Origin: UBA1547 sp035399865
GTDB lineage: Bacteria > Patescibacteriota > Saccharimonadia > Saccharimonadales > Saccharimonadaceae
Reading direction: 5' to 3'
NCBI GenBank assembly: GCA_035399865.1
Contig: DAOPJW010000001.1
Coordinates: 138,239-202,238 of the forward strand
Length of the DNA: 64,000 nucleotides
Shown: one piece after another, positions 25,073-34,676 of the stretch
Position numbering within the stretch: the stretch's first letter is position 1
Layout: every line of letters starts with the position of its first letter
The notes under the pieces: generated by a model
Databases searched by the model: none
The model's input: the letters and a program-made list of their open reading frames with translations, nothing else
Told to the model about the DNA's origin: nothing
Translations under genes and position numbers: made by a program

Positions 25073-26458
25073 ATGTCAAAAGCATTGTATCGTAAATATC
25101 GCAGTAAGAAGTTTGATGATGTTATCGGACAAAAACATATAACTGATATATTGTCTAATTCTATTAAAATGGGAAAAATGTCTCATGCTTATTTATTAAC
25201 AGGTCCTCGTGGCGTAGGAAAAACTTCTGTGGCAAGAATTTTAGCTCACGAAATAAACATGATAGATTATGACGAAGAAATTACGAATCTCGACATAATT
25301 GAAATTGATGCCGCCAGTAATAACAGCGTGGAAGATATTCGAGATTTAAGAGAAAAAGCTCAAATTGCTCCAGTTATATTAAATAAAAAAGTATATATTA
25401 TCGATGAAGTACATATGTTATCTAAATCAGCGTTCAATGCATTATTGAAAACTCTTGAAGAGCCTCCTGAACATATCGTATTCATACTTGCCACCACGAA
25501 CATTGAAAAATTACCTGCTACTATAGTTAGTCGTACTCAAAGATTTAGTTTTAGGCCAATAAGTGTAGAAGACGCTGTAAAACATTTAGCTAAGATTGCT
25601 AAAGAAGAAGAAATAAAAATTACTAAAGATGCCCTAAAATTGATTGCTAAACATAGTGAGGGTAGTTTTCGTGATAGTATTAGCCTGTTAGACCAACTTT
25701 CTGGATTAATTAACACTAATGATGTCAAGGAAATTTCCAGTGAACTTATAGAAAACGTTATAGGTTTAGCTTCAGATGAAATAATCGATAATATTATTTC
25801 TGCAGTAGAAAATAAGGACATCAATTCTGTTGTAAATATATTGGAAACTACATACAAACAAGGAATAAGTAGCCAAATTATTGCAAAACAATTGACTGAC
25901 AAAATTATTGGCATGATTTCAGAAAAACCACGACTTCTTCCATTATTAGATTCTTTGATAGAAATAGAAAAAAGCCCACAGCCTCAATTAAAATTACTAA
26001 GCGTTTTAGGAATAGCTTCGATTAGTAAGCATCCAAATAAGACAATTGCATTATCAACTCCTGTTCATGAAATTAGTGCGTCGGTAGTTGAACTTCAAGA
26101 ACAAGTCTCAACAATTAGAAGTAGCCAGTTAGACGATAATCCTATAAGTAAAATATTTAACTGGAAAAAATTTATTGAAAATACGAAAGAAAACGTAGCA
26201 CTTTATAGTGTGCTATCAAAATGTAATTATGAATTAAATAATAAATCACTTACTATTTATGCTGGTAATAAATTTTATAAAAAGAAATTAGATGATATAA
26301 AATACAAATCTGCTTTAAATAATTATATAAATAAAATGGGATTTAATGATATTGAAATCTGTACGATTCCAACATCTGCACCATTAAAGGATAGTCAAGC
26401 TGCAGCAATTGCTGTTATTATGGGTGGAGGAGAAGAAGTGGCCATAGAGGAGATATAA
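25073..26458 (+). CDS. dnaX: DNA polymerase III gamma/tau subunit, zinc module missing
   Basis: The 461-aa clamp-loader ATPase has the family N-terminus ALYRKYRSKKFDDVIGQKHI, Walker A GPRGVGKTS near 41-49, Walker B VYIIDEVHMLSKSAFNALLK and the sensor ATTNIEKLPATIVSRTQRF. The four-cysteine zinc module normally present between Walker A and IEIDAASN is absent: the sequence passes straight from AHEINMIDYDEEITNLD to IIEIDAASNN. ATG 25073 is chosen over GTG 25064 because GGGGGAG lies 8 nt upstream. dnaB follows after 4 nt. Confidence 0.94.
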   Translation: MSKALYRKYRSKKFDDVIGQKHITDILSNSIKMGKMSHAYLLTGPRGVGKTSVARILAHEINMIDYDEEITNLDIIEIDAASNNSVEDIRDLREKAQIAPVILNKKVYIIDEVHMLSKSAFNALLKTLEEPPEHIVFILATTNIEKLPATIVSRTQRFSFRPISVEDAVKHLAKIAKEEEIKITKDALKLIAKHSEGSFRDSISLLDQLSGLINTNDVKEISSELIENVIGLASDEIIDNIISAVENKDINSVVNILETTYKQGISSQIIAKQLTDKIIGMISEKPRLLPLLDSLIEIEKSPQPQLKLLSVLGIASISKHPNKTIALSTPVHEISASVVELQEQVSTIRSSQLDDNPISKIFNWKKFIENTKENVALYSVLSKCNYELNNKSLTIYAGNKFYKKKLDDIKYKSALNNYINKMGFNDIEICTIPTSAPLKDSQAAAIAVIMGGGEEVAIEEI

Positions 26459-26462
26459 TTAA

Positions 26463-27812
26463 ATGTCTGATAAACAAGTTACTGTCGGGAAAATACCACC
26501 ACAAAATTTAGACGCCGAAAAAAGTTTATTAGGTGCTGTTTTAATTGATGAAGAAACTTTAGCAGATATTACTGAGCACGTCACAGAAAAAGACTTTTAC
26601 GAAAAAAAACATTCTATAATTTATTCTGCAATAATGCGTTTATATGAAAAGCATAAACCAGTTGATTTATTAACCTTGACTGATGAATTAAAGCGAAAAA
26701 AAGAACTCGACATTGTTGGTGGTTCAACATACCTTACTGAATTAACAAATTACGTTCCGACTTCAGCACATGCCGAAGCATATGCAGAAATAATCGCTCA
26801 AAAAGCTATTAGAAGGAGGTTAATAAAAGCTAGTAGCGAAATATCGGAGATGAGTTATGATGAAGATTCTTCAACCGATGAGTTAATAGGAAAAGCTGAA
26901 GCAGAATTATTTTCTGTTAGTGACCAAACACTTAAACAAGATATTGTAAGTATAGAAAGTATATTGGACGAAAGTTTTGAAAGAATAGAGGAGCTACATC
27001 GAAACAAGGGTGACATTCGTGGTGTTAAAACTGGTTATCGAGATTTAGATAATATGACCGCAGGTCTTCAAAGAAGTGATTTAATCGTATTAGCAGCTAG
27101 ACCGGCTATGGGAAAAACGACTCTAGTGACAAATCTTGCTTACAATATCGCCACAATAGCAAAGGAATCGGTATTATTCTTTAGCTTAGAAATGAGTAAG
27201 GAACAATTAGTCGATCGTATGTTAGCAGATGCCTCAGGTGTTGATGCTTGGAATATTAGGACAGGCAATCTATCCGATGATGATTTCAGTAAATTATCTG
27301 AAGCAATGGGAGAGTTGTCCGAAGCTCCAATTTATATAGACGATACTCCAGGAATGTCCGTACTTGAAATGAGAACGAAAGCCAGACGAGCTATGCATGA
27401 CCATAATCTAGGATTAATTATTATTGACTATTTACAGCTTATGCAAGGAAATGGTCGAGATAATGGCAATCGCGTACAAGAAGTAAGTGAAATATCTCGC
27501 GGTTTAAAGCTTATAGCTCGTGAACTAAACGTGCCAGTAATAGCTTTAAGTCAATTATCGCGTTCAGTCGAATCAAGAAGTCCACAGATACCTCAATTAG
27601 CAGATCTAAGAGAGTCAGGATCTATTGAACAAGATGCAGACATAGTAATGTTCATTTATCGTGAAGCATATTACAACCCGGAAACGGAAAGAGAAAACAT
27701 AACGGATCTCTTTATAGCAAAACACAGAAATGGACCGACAGGAAAAATTGAATTATACTTCCATCCAGAAAGATTACGTTTCATGTCATTAGACCGTAAG
27801 CACGGCGATTAA
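26463..27812 (+). CDS. dnaB: Replicative DNA helicase DnaB
   Basis: The 449-aa protein has the N-terminal DnaB domain (PPQNLDAEKSLLGAVLIDEE) and a RecA-like motor with Walker A AARPAMGKTTL, Walker B LIIIDYLQLMQG and the DLRESGSIEQDADIVMFIYR segment. It unwinds DNA at the fork as a hexamer. It begins 4 nt after dnaX, linking clamp loader and helicase in one transcript. Confidence 0.96.
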   Translation: MSDKQVTVGKIPPQNLDAEKSLLGAVLIDEETLADITEHVTEKDFYEKKHSIIYSAIMRLYEKHKPVDLLTLTDELKRKKELDIVGGSTYLTELTNYVPTSAHAEAYAEIIAQKAIRRRLIKASSEISEMSYDEDSSTDELIGKAEAELFSVSDQTLKQDIVSIESILDESFERIEELHRNKGDIRGVKTGYRDLDNMTAGLQRSDLIVLAARPAMGKTTLVTNLAYNIATIAKESVLFFSLEMSKEQLVDRMLADASGVDAWNIRTGNLSDDDFSKLSEAMGELSEAPIYIDDTPGMSVLEMRTKARRAMHDHNLGLIIIDYLQLMQGNGRDNGNRVQEVSEISRGLKLIARELNVPVIALSQLSRSVESRSPQIPQLADLRESGSIEQDADIVMFIYREAYYNPETERENITDLFIAKHRNGPTGKIELYFHPERLRFMSLDRKHGD

Positions 27813-27839
27813 AACTACATGATATAATCATAGATAAAT

Positions 27840-29267
27840 ATGTTTAAATTCGAAATTACTGAATCTTATTTATATAGTTTTAGATATTATATTGGATACG
27901 CAATATTTATTATCGGTTTAATTACTACATTATTTTTTGTTAGCCTTTATCTTCCAGGCGGATTATCTGACCAAGAAATTCAATCTGTTATAAAAAGTGA
28001 TTCTATAAACCGATTTAACATGTTATCTTTTGATATAATCAATTTACCTTTTCATTTATTACAAAAGATTAGCATTACGCTATTTGGATTTTCAATATTA
28101 AGCATAAAATTACCTTCGATAATACTCGCACTATTGTCGACTATAGGTCTGTTTGCAGTACTAGGTAGATGGTTTAAACCAAGAGTTGCAATCTTAACAT
28201 CACTAATTGCTATCACTACTGGTCAGTTTTTATTCATTGCTCAAAACGGAACACCTGATATTTTATATCTATTCTGGCCAATCAGTATAATTTTTATTGC
28301 AAGCCATTTACCATTTCAGCCTAAATACAAGTATTTATTTTCTGCAATTCTTTTTTCAGCTATAGGTCTAAGTCTTTATACTCCGTTGAGTGTATATATA
28401 TTAGTTGCTGTTATTGGAGCAACTCTATTTCATCCTCACTTACGCTTCTTGCTTAGGCAATTATCAAGACCAAAACTTATACTTGGATTGATATTTTTAT
28501 TTATAACGATTACTCCGTTATTAATAAATATCATTATGAAACCTTCTTTGATAATGACTCTATTAGGAATTCCAAGCCAATGGCCAGATATCTTTGCAAA
28601 CTTAAAATTATTAGGCATACAGTATCTTGGATTCTCAAACCCCTACAGCACAACACTAATGACGCCTTTTTTTGAGCTTGGTTCTATGCTCATTATCGCG
28701 ATAGGTATGTATAATATTACAAAAACAATTGAAACAGCAAAAAGTTATATCATGGCATTTTGGTCTGTGCTATTAATACCAGTGGTGGTATTGAATCCTA
28801 ATTTTACAAGCATCACATATTTACCACTTGTAATGCTTCTGGCATCAGGTATTAGCTATTTGTCTAGCTACTGGTACGGATTATTTCCAAAAAATCCCTA
28901 CGCAAGGGTTGGCGGTCTTATACCATTGACGGTATTGATATCAGTTCTTGTATTTTCTGGTGCTGATAGATACGTCCAAGGTTATAGATATGACCCAAAT
29001 ATTACATCGAATTTTTCAAAAGATTTAAAATTAATACCAGATGACACAAAATATTTACTAATATCAAATGAAGAATTGCTTTTTTATCAAATATATGCAA
29101 AATATAAATCTGAAATAAAAATAATACAAAAGCCTGATGGTGATGAATTTCTGGCAAGTAATAAGGCAAATACTAAATTTTCTGGTTACGAAATAAAGCG
29201 AATCATAACCACATCAGCTACAAATGATGCCGATAGATTTTACCTGTATAAAAAGATACAAAATTAA
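27840..29267 (+). CDS. Multi-pass membrane protein, GT39/PMT-like
   Basis: The 475-aa protein has about ten membrane helices and a C-terminal soluble tail. The first loop carries PGGLSDQEIQSVIKSD, in the position of the acidic catalytic loop of GT-C enzymes (dolichyl/undecaprenyl-linked mannosyl- or arabinosyltransferases). LPSIILALLSTIGLFAVLGRWF and AQNGTPDILYLFW follow the PMT pattern. Family resemblance is moderate. An extended -10 (TGA-TATAAT, 27820-27828) sits 11 nt before the ATG, independent of dnaB. Confidence 0.6.
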   Translation: MFKFEITESYLYSFRYYIGYAIFIIGLITTLFFVSLYLPGGLSDQEIQSVIKSDSINRFNMLSFDIINLPFHLLQKISITLFGFSILSIKLPSIILALLSTIGLFAVLGRWFKPRVAILTSLIAITTGQFLFIAQNGTPDILYLFWPISIIFIASHLPFQPKYKYLFSAILFSAIGLSLYTPLSVYILVAVIGATLFHPHLRFLLRQLSRPKLILGLIFLFITITPLLINIIMKPSLIMTLLGIPSQWPDIFANLKLLGIQYLGFSNPYSTTLMTPFFELGSMLIIAIGMYNITKTIETAKSYIMAFWSVLLIPVVVLNPNFTSITYLPLVMLLASGISYLSSYWYGLFPKNPYARVGGLIPLTVLISVLVFSGADRYVQGYRYDPNITSNFSKDLKLIPDDTKYLLISNEELLFYQIYAKYKSEIKIIQKPDGDEFLASNKANTKFSGYEIKRIITTSATNDADRFYLYKKIQN

Positions 29268-29311
29268 AGTATACTTGTTATTATAGAAAATCAGACTAAG
29301 GAGTATTAAGT

Positions 29312-29602
29312 ATGGCATTTGATCAAGTAAAAATGTTGAATAATTTAAGAAAAGCACAGAATGAATTAAAAAAAGAAATTGTAGAAGTAGAAGCTGGCGA
29401 TGGAGCAGTCGTCGTTCAAGTAACTGGCGAATTAAAAGTTAAAAAAATTAAAATTGATCCCGATCAAGTTGATTTAGATGATATCGAACAACTTGAACAT
29501 TGGTTGGAAATAGCAATCCGTGATGGTTTTAGTAAAGCACAAGAAATTGCTGCACAAAAGATGAAACCACTAATGGGCGGTCTAGGCAACCTAGGTTTGT
29601 AA
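29312..29602 (+). CDS. ybaB: YbaB/EbfC nucleoid-associated protein
   Basis: The 96-aa protein matches the YbaB/EbfC family: an N-terminal helix LNNLRKAQNELKKEIVEVEAG, a beta hairpin AVVVQVTGELKVKKIKIDP and a C-terminal helix with AIRDGFSKAQEIAAQKMKPL and the Gly-rich end MGGLGNLGL. It binds DNA as a dimer. It lies immediately upstream of recR, the classical ybaB-recR pair. Confidence 0.93.
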   Translation: MAFDQVKMLNNLRKAQNELKKEIVEVEAGDGAVVVQVTGELKVKKIKIDPDQVDLDDIEQLEHWLEIAIRDGFSKAQEIAAQKMKPLMGGLGNLGL

Positions 29603-29612
29603 GGAGAGAAAC

Positions 29613-30227
29613 TTGACTCAATTACTTCCGTCAGCACTTGTTGATATTATAAATGAACTCGGAAGACTTCCCGGAGTTGGAGAACGTACCGCAGAAAGAT
29701 ATGCGTATTATTTGCTTAAGGCGGATAAAAATACTAGTAAAAAATTAGCAGAAACTATTAATAAGCTTCATGAAAATGTTAAAAATTGTCCAGTCACTTT
29801 TGCACTTATTGATACAAAAGAATCAGTTTCTTCACTATATGACGATCCAAAACGCGATAGGACTTTAGTTGCCGTTGTCGAAGAACCACTAGATATCATA
29901 GCTCTAGAAAGAACAGGCCAATATAACGGAACGTATCATGTACTCGGCGGAGCTATCAGCCCGATAGATGGAGTCGGACCAGAAAAATTACATATACCTG
30001 AACTAATTGAGAGACTAACCAAAGATAACGTACAGGAAGTAATTATCGCAACTAATGCAAGTGTCGAAGGTGAATCGACAGCCTTATTCCTTCATAAATA
30101 TATAAAAGATTCTGGAATTGAAATAAAAATCACTAGATTGGCTCGTGGGATTCCTGTAGGCGTAGATTTAGAATACGCTGGGCAAATAACACTAACACAT
30201 GCTCTTGAGGGCAGGAGGATATTCTAG
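29613..30227 (+). CDS. recR: Recombination protein RecR lacking its zinc finger
   Basis: The 204-aa protein starts with TTG at 29613. It has the helix-hairpin-helix ELGRLPGVGERTAERYAYYLL and a Toprim domain with VVEEPLDIIALERTGQYNGTYHVLGG and NASVEGESTALFL. RecR acts with RecF/RecO to load RecA at gaps. The C4 zinc finger between the two domains is missing; a single Cys (in NCPVTFALID) remains of four. The stop overlaps the next start by one base (TAGTG). Confidence 0.93.
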   Translation: MTQLLPSALVDIINELGRLPGVGERTAERYAYYLLKADKNTSKKLAETINKLHENVKNCPVTFALIDTKESVSSLYDDPKRDRTLVAVVEEPLDIIALERTGQYNGTYHVLGGAISPIDGVGPEKLHIPELIERLTKDNVQEVIIATNASVEGESTALFLHKYIKDSGIEIKITRLARGIPVGVDLEYAGQITLTHALEGRRIF

Positions 30228-31210
30228 TGTACGAAAAAATAAAAAAAATCGTTGAAGAATCAAGAAAAATAATTATAATCCAAGCAGAAAATCCTGACGG
30301 GGATTCACTTGGTAGTACTTTAGCATTAGAAGAAATACTCGGAGACTTGGGAAAAGAGGTGGCATTACATTGTCCGATTGAAATCCCAAAATATCTAAAT
30401 TATATAAAGGGTTGGGATAGAATTTCAAATAATTTCGACACGTCTTGTGACTTAGCAATAATCGTTGATACGACAGCGGAAATTTTGTTATCAAAAACTC
30501 TTGATTATCCTGGGGTGCGTCATTTTATTAAAACTCATCCTGTAATTGTAATCGACCATCATGATAGTAAATCCAGCCTAGGCTTTGAATGTGTTGAACT
30601 AGTTGAAAATGCGGTTGCGACAGGCGAAATAATCTATCGTTTATCGAAAAAATCTAATTGGAGTATAAATACCCAAGCTTCAGAAAATATTTTAATTGCG
30701 ATTATGAGTGACAGTTTGGGATTCATTACCCAAAACGTAACATCTGATACTTTCGAAATTTCTAGCGACTTAGTTAAACTGGGTGCTAGTCCTTATCTAA
30801 TAGAAGGACGTCGCCATGAGTATATGAAAAAATCTGCAGAAATATTGAAATATAAAGGCGAATTAATTGAAAGAATAGAATATTATCTTGACGGAAAAAT
30901 TGCTTTAGTACATATTCCTTGGGAAGATATTCAAAAATATAGCGATAAATATAATCCAAGTGCTTTAGTATTAGAAGAAATGCGTTTCGTTGAAGGTGTT
31001 GAAATAGGTATTGCTATCAAAACATACCCCGACGGTAAACTCACTGGTAAATTGCGAAGTAATTCACCTATAGCAGGATTAGTAGCGGGCTATTTTGGAG
31101 GTGGTGGACATGAATTTGCATCTGGCTTTCGCGTTTATGAATCAATTGATACAATTATTCCAGAAATATTATCAGCAGTTGATAAAGCTTTGAAAGAAAT
31201 ATCAAAATGA
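30227..31210 (+). CDS. DHH/DHHA1 phosphoesterase (NrnA/RecJ-like)
   Basis: The 327-aa protein starts with GTG at 30227. Motifs are NPDGDSLGSTLAL (motif I), AIIVDTTAE (motif II), VIVIDHHDSKSS (the DHH motif) and a C-terminal DHHA1 domain with GGGGHEFASGF. This set fits NrnA-type bifunctional nanoRNase/pAp phosphatases, which degrade 2-5-nt oligoribonucleotides and recycle pAp. It overlaps recR and cysS (ATGA), so the gene is embedded in a translationally coupled block. Confidence 0.9.
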   Translation: MYEKIKKIVEESRKIIIIQAENPDGDSLGSTLALEEILGDLGKEVALHCPIEIPKYLNYIKGWDRISNNFDTSCDLAIIVDTTAEILLSKTLDYPGVRHFIKTHPVIVIDHHDSKSSLGFECVELVENAVATGEIIYRLSKKSNWSINTQASENILIAIMSDSLGFITQNVTSDTFEISSDLVKLGASPYLIEGRRHEYMKKSAEILKYKGELIERIEYYLDGKIALVHIPWEDIQKYSDKYNPSALVLEEMRFVEGVEIGIAIKTYPDGKLTGKLRSNSPIAGLVAGYFGGGGHEFASGFRVYESIDTIIPEILSAVDKALKEISK

Positions 31211-32697
31211 CAATTAAATTACATAACACCGTCAATAATCTAGATGAAGTGTTTGTACCAATAAAAGAAGGCCAAGCAAGTATATATACTTGTGGGCCAA
31301 CAGTATATAACTATCAACATATTGGCAATTGGTCTGCATATATATACTGGGATATTTTAGTAAGAACATTACTTGTAAATAATTTCGAAGTAAAAAGAGT
31401 ACTAAATATTACTGATGTTGGTCACCTAGTTAGTGATGCCGACGAAGGTGAAGATAAACTTGAAAAAGGTGCCAAACGAGAAGGAAAAAGTGCTTGGGAA
31501 ATCGCAGAATTTTACACTGACGATTTTTTGAAAGGTTTCGACAGTTTAAATTTAATAAGACCACAAGTTATCGCCAAAGCAACAGATTATATAAATGAAC
31601 AGCTTAATTTAGTAAGAACATTAAAAGAAAAAGGTTATACTTATCAAATTAACGATGGAATATATTTCGACACTTCAAGGTTTTCTAGTTATGCTAATTT
31701 TGCACATCTTGATTTAAACTCTTTAAAAGCTGGTGCAAGAGTTGAATATAATATTGAAAAAAAACATCCTAGTGATTTTGCTCTTTGGAAATTTACTCCA
31801 AAAGGTGAAAAAAGAGATATGGAATGGGAAACACCCTATGATCTTTTAGATGCTGGTGTATGGGATCTTAAAGATGAAAATAACTCTAATCGACAAATTA
31901 TGGGTTTTCCTGGATGGCATTTAGAATGCTCATCAATAGCCACGTCGCTACTTGGTAATACAATTGACATTCACACTGGTGGAATAGACCATATCCCAAT
32001 ACATCACACCAACGAGATAGCCCAATCTGAATCTGCTAACGGTGTAAAATTATCAAATTATTGGCTACATTGTAATCATTTAAAATCAAACGGTACTAAA
32101 ATTAGTAAGTCACTAAATAATGGATATACTCTTCAAGACTTAAAAGATAAAGGATATTCACCTCTGGATTTCCGAATGTTCGTTCTGCAAGGTCATTATC
32201 GTAATGAGGGTAACTTTACATTTGAAGGCTTAACGGCTGCTAAAAATCGTCTAAAAAATTGGTACAATGTTGCTACAATACGTCATCAAATTAATAACAC
32301 TACTAAAAGTGATAAAGAAAAAATTCATAGTGAGAAAACAACGTTAGTATATGCATTTTCTCAAGCTATTATCGAAGCTGTAAATAACGATCTTGCTACA
32401 CCAGAAGCTCTAAGAATTGTCGATGATGCTTTTTCAGATGTTCTTAGTAAATCACTAAATAAAATTCATAGGCCAGCTTTCATCCAGCTTCTAGAAACAA
32501 TTGATGAAGTATTAGGTTTAAAATTAATAGACAATACACCCGATATTTCCGACGAACAAAAAAGTATAATTCTTGAACGAAAACAAGCTAGAAAAGAAGA
32601 GGATTGGTTTAAATCTGATGCACTGCGAGATAGATTAAAAAAACAAGGAATAATAGTCAGAGATACAAACAATGATAGTATATGGGAATATGCTTAA
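31207..32697 (+). CDS. cysS: Cysteinyl-tRNA synthetase
   Basis: The 496-aa class I synthetase has YTCGPTVYNYQHIGNW (zinc Cys and HIGH-type HIGN), a second zinc ligand in GWHLECSSIA, IDHIPIHHTNEIAQ and the signature KISKSLNN (KMSKS). A C-terminal DALR-like helical domain ends at 496. Length is slightly above E. coli (461). It overlaps the DHH gene by 4 nt and is convergent with the AI-2E-type gene, with 3 nt between their stops. Confidence 0.97.
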   Translation: MTIKLHNTVNNLDEVFVPIKEGQASIYTCGPTVYNYQHIGNWSAYIYWDILVRTLLVNNFEVKRVLNITDVGHLVSDADEGEDKLEKGAKREGKSAWEIAEFYTDDFLKGFDSLNLIRPQVIAKATDYINEQLNLVRTLKEKGYTYQINDGIYFDTSRFSSYANFAHLDLNSLKAGARVEYNIEKKHPSDFALWKFTPKGEKRDMEWETPYDLLDAGVWDLKDENNSNRQIMGFPGWHLECSSIATSLLGNTIDIHTGGIDHIPIHHTNEIAQSESANGVKLSNYWLHCNHLKSNGTKISKSLNNGYTLQDLKDKGYSPLDFRMFVLQGHYRNEGNFTFEGLTAAKNRLKNWYNVATIRHQINNTTKSDKEKIHSEKTTLVYAFSQAIIEAVNNDLATPEALRIVDDAFSDVLSKSLNKIHRPAFIQLLETIDEVLGLKLIDNTPDISDEQKSIILERKQARKEEDWFKSDALRDRLKKQGIIVRDTNNDSIWEYA

Positions 32698-32700
32698 TAG

Positions 32701-33843
32701 TTAATTTAAGTTATTGCTTTTTAATGAAATTTTATCCAGAAAACTCTTGGCAGGTTTTTTTTGTTTTTCCAGCTTTTTATTCTGTTTTGAAAAATACACT
32801 TCAGCTAAGACACCAATACATCCAGCAACTGGAATAGATATTAAACCACCCAAAAATCCAAACATATATATTCCAAAAGTGACTGCAACTAATATAACTA
32901 GTGCTGATAATTCCATTCTTTTTGATTGAATCTTTGGAGATATATAGTTTCCTTCAAGTTGTTGATAAATAATAAAGAACACTAAGAATACGATAGCTGC
33001 ACTAAAATCATTTAATGCCAGTATGACGCTTACTGTTGTTGCGCCAATCATCGCACCAAACATAGGTATCAATGACATAACAAATACGATAGTAGCTGTC
33101 GGAATCGATAAGTTATAAGGAATATTAAACATGAAGCTCATTATAAAAATTGCTAATCCAGCCACAGCACCGGCAATAGCAGCAACTGATAGTTGTCCGA
33201 TTACATAATTAGTAACAACTTTATACATTTTTTCTACGATTGAACGGTGATAATGCATACGTTCTTTATCTGCATACAAAGACCAGAATCTATCTAGCCA
33301 AATTGGACCCTCTACAAGCATTAAAAACGTAATTACTAATACAAGGATTGTAGTCACTACTACAAAGACTATTGAACTTATCCCTGTAATAAGTAGCGAA
33401 CCAGCGGTCGACGCAAATTGCGTCGTTCCATTTTTTACGGATTCAATAATTTTATCTACTTCTGGTTGAAGATTATGTTTGGTAATAAATTCGTTTGCCC
33501 CAACGTATTGCTTACTCGCAGAATCAATTAAACTTGGAAGATTATCAGTAAATCTGACCATTTGTTCTAGTATTGGAGGTATGACTAAAAAGATAATGGT
33601 AGCTATTACGGATAATACAGCTAAATAAGAAATAGCGGTGCTAAGTGAACGACTTCGGCTTGGTAATATTTTTAAAATTTTGTTAACCGGCATATTAAGT
33701 GCTATTGCTAAAAAGAATGATATTCCCACAATAATCAGAGCAGTCCTTGCACTATAAATTAAAATCGCTAACAGAACAAAACCAATTACTACTAGCCAAA
33801 ATCTAACAAATGTTTTCGTGTCTATATCAATTCGTACGTTCAT
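32701..33843 (-). CDS. AI-2E family permease
   Basis: The 380-aa membrane protein of the AI-2E transporter (UPF0118/TqsA) family has an N-terminal hydrophobic pair, an extracytoplasmic helical segment with SKQYVGANEFITKHN, then a block of helices with VVTNYVIGQLSVAAIAG and the conserved IPMFGAMIGATTV and YQQLEGNYISPKI near the C-terminus. Family members include Na+/H+ antiporters as well as AI-2 exporters, so substrate is undefined. Confidence 0.9.
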   Translation of the reverse strand: MNVRIDIDTKTFVRFWLVVIGFVLLAILIYSARTALIIVGISFFLAIALNMPVNKILKILPSRSRSLSTAISYLAVLSVIATIIFLVIPPILEQMVRFTDNLPSLIDSASKQYVGANEFITKHNLQPEVDKIIESVKNGTTQFASTAGSLLITGISSIVFVVVTTILVLVITFLMLVEGPIWLDRFWSLYADKERMHYHRSIVEKMYKVVTNYVIGQLSVAAIAGAVAGLAIFIMSFMFNIPYNLSIPTATIVFVMSLIPMFGAMIGATTVSVILALNDFSAAIVFLVFFIIYQQLEGNYISPKIQSKRMELSALVILVAVTFGIYMFGFLGGLISIPVAGCIGVLAEVYFSKQNKKLEKQKKPAKSFLDKISLKSNNLN

Positions 33844-33954
33844 AAGCAGTATTATACACTAATTTACTATTTCATATTTTATCTATTTTCTACTAGTTAT
33901 TATATTATGAATAGCTATAAATTACATAATAAATTAAATTTATATGAAATTTAA

Positions 33955-33984
33955 TTGTTTATTAAGCACGATTTAGTGTATAAT
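33955..33984 (+). promoter_or_regulatory. Promoter of the two-component operon, leaderless
   Basis: TTGTTT (33955-33960) and TATAAT (33979-33984), 18 nt apart, put the transcription start at about the ATG at 33992. No Shine-Dalgarno is present, so the regulator mRNA is probably leaderless. Confidence 0.65.
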
Positions 33985-33991
33985 AATGTTT

Positions 33992-34666
33992 ATGAGAATC
34001 TTAATAATAGAGGATGAACACAAAATAGCACAAGCCCTCAAAAAGGCATTACAACAAGAAAATTACGCAGTTGACGTATCATATGATGGGGACGACGGCT
34101 TCGCTATGGCCACCACCGAACCATACGATTTAGCAATCATAGACAGAATGATACCTGGCGAATATGACGGTTTGGGTGTCGTAAAAGCTATGCGTGAAGC
34201 AAAAATTCATACCCCAGTATTATTATTAACCGCAAAGGGCACTGTAAACGACAGGACTACAGGACTTGATGCTGGAGCAGATGACTATTTAGTAAAACCA
34301 TTTGCTCTTGAAGAACTACTAGCTCGAATACGAGCATTATTACGTAGGCCTAACGAAACCCATCAAACTGTTTTAACGATTGATGATTTATCAATGAATA
34401 CGGTTACTTATGAAGTAAAAAGAGCTGATAAGATAATAAGCCTAACTGGTAAAGAATTCGCTCTTTTAGAGTTTTTGCTCCGAAATCAGGGTAGGCCACA
34501 CAGCAAGGAATCAATAATCAGTCATGTCTGGGACTATAGTGCTGATGTCTTACCTAATACCGTAGAAGTATACATGAAATATCTTCGCCAAAAAATTGAC
34601 GATCCTTTTGACAGACCTTTATTACATACTGTTCGAGGCTTTGGATACAAATTAGACGTAAAATAA
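33992..34666 (+). CDS. OmpR-family response regulator
   Basis: The 224-aa regulator has a receiver domain (about 1-115; acidic pocket IEDE, phospho-acceptor D51 in IIDRMIPGE, T in LLTAKG, K in LVKPF) and a winged-helix output domain (DLSMNTVTYEVKRADKIISL, RQKIDDPFDRPLLHTVRGFGY). ATG 33992 is preferred to 33986 because RILIIEDE then starts normally and it fits the predicted start of transcription. The partner kinase follows 10 nt later. Confidence 0.95.
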   Translation: MRILIIEDEHKIAQALKKALQQENYAVDVSYDGDDGFAMATTEPYDLAIIDRMIPGEYDGLGVVKAMREAKIHTPVLLLTAKGTVNDRTTGLDAGADDYLVKPFALEELLARIRALLRRPNETHQTVLTIDDLSMNTVTYEVKRADKIISLTGKEFALLEFLLRNQGRPHSKESIISHVWDYSADVLPNTVEVYMKYLRQKIDDPFDRPLLHTVRGFGYKLDVK

Positions 34667-34676
34667 GGAACTGAAA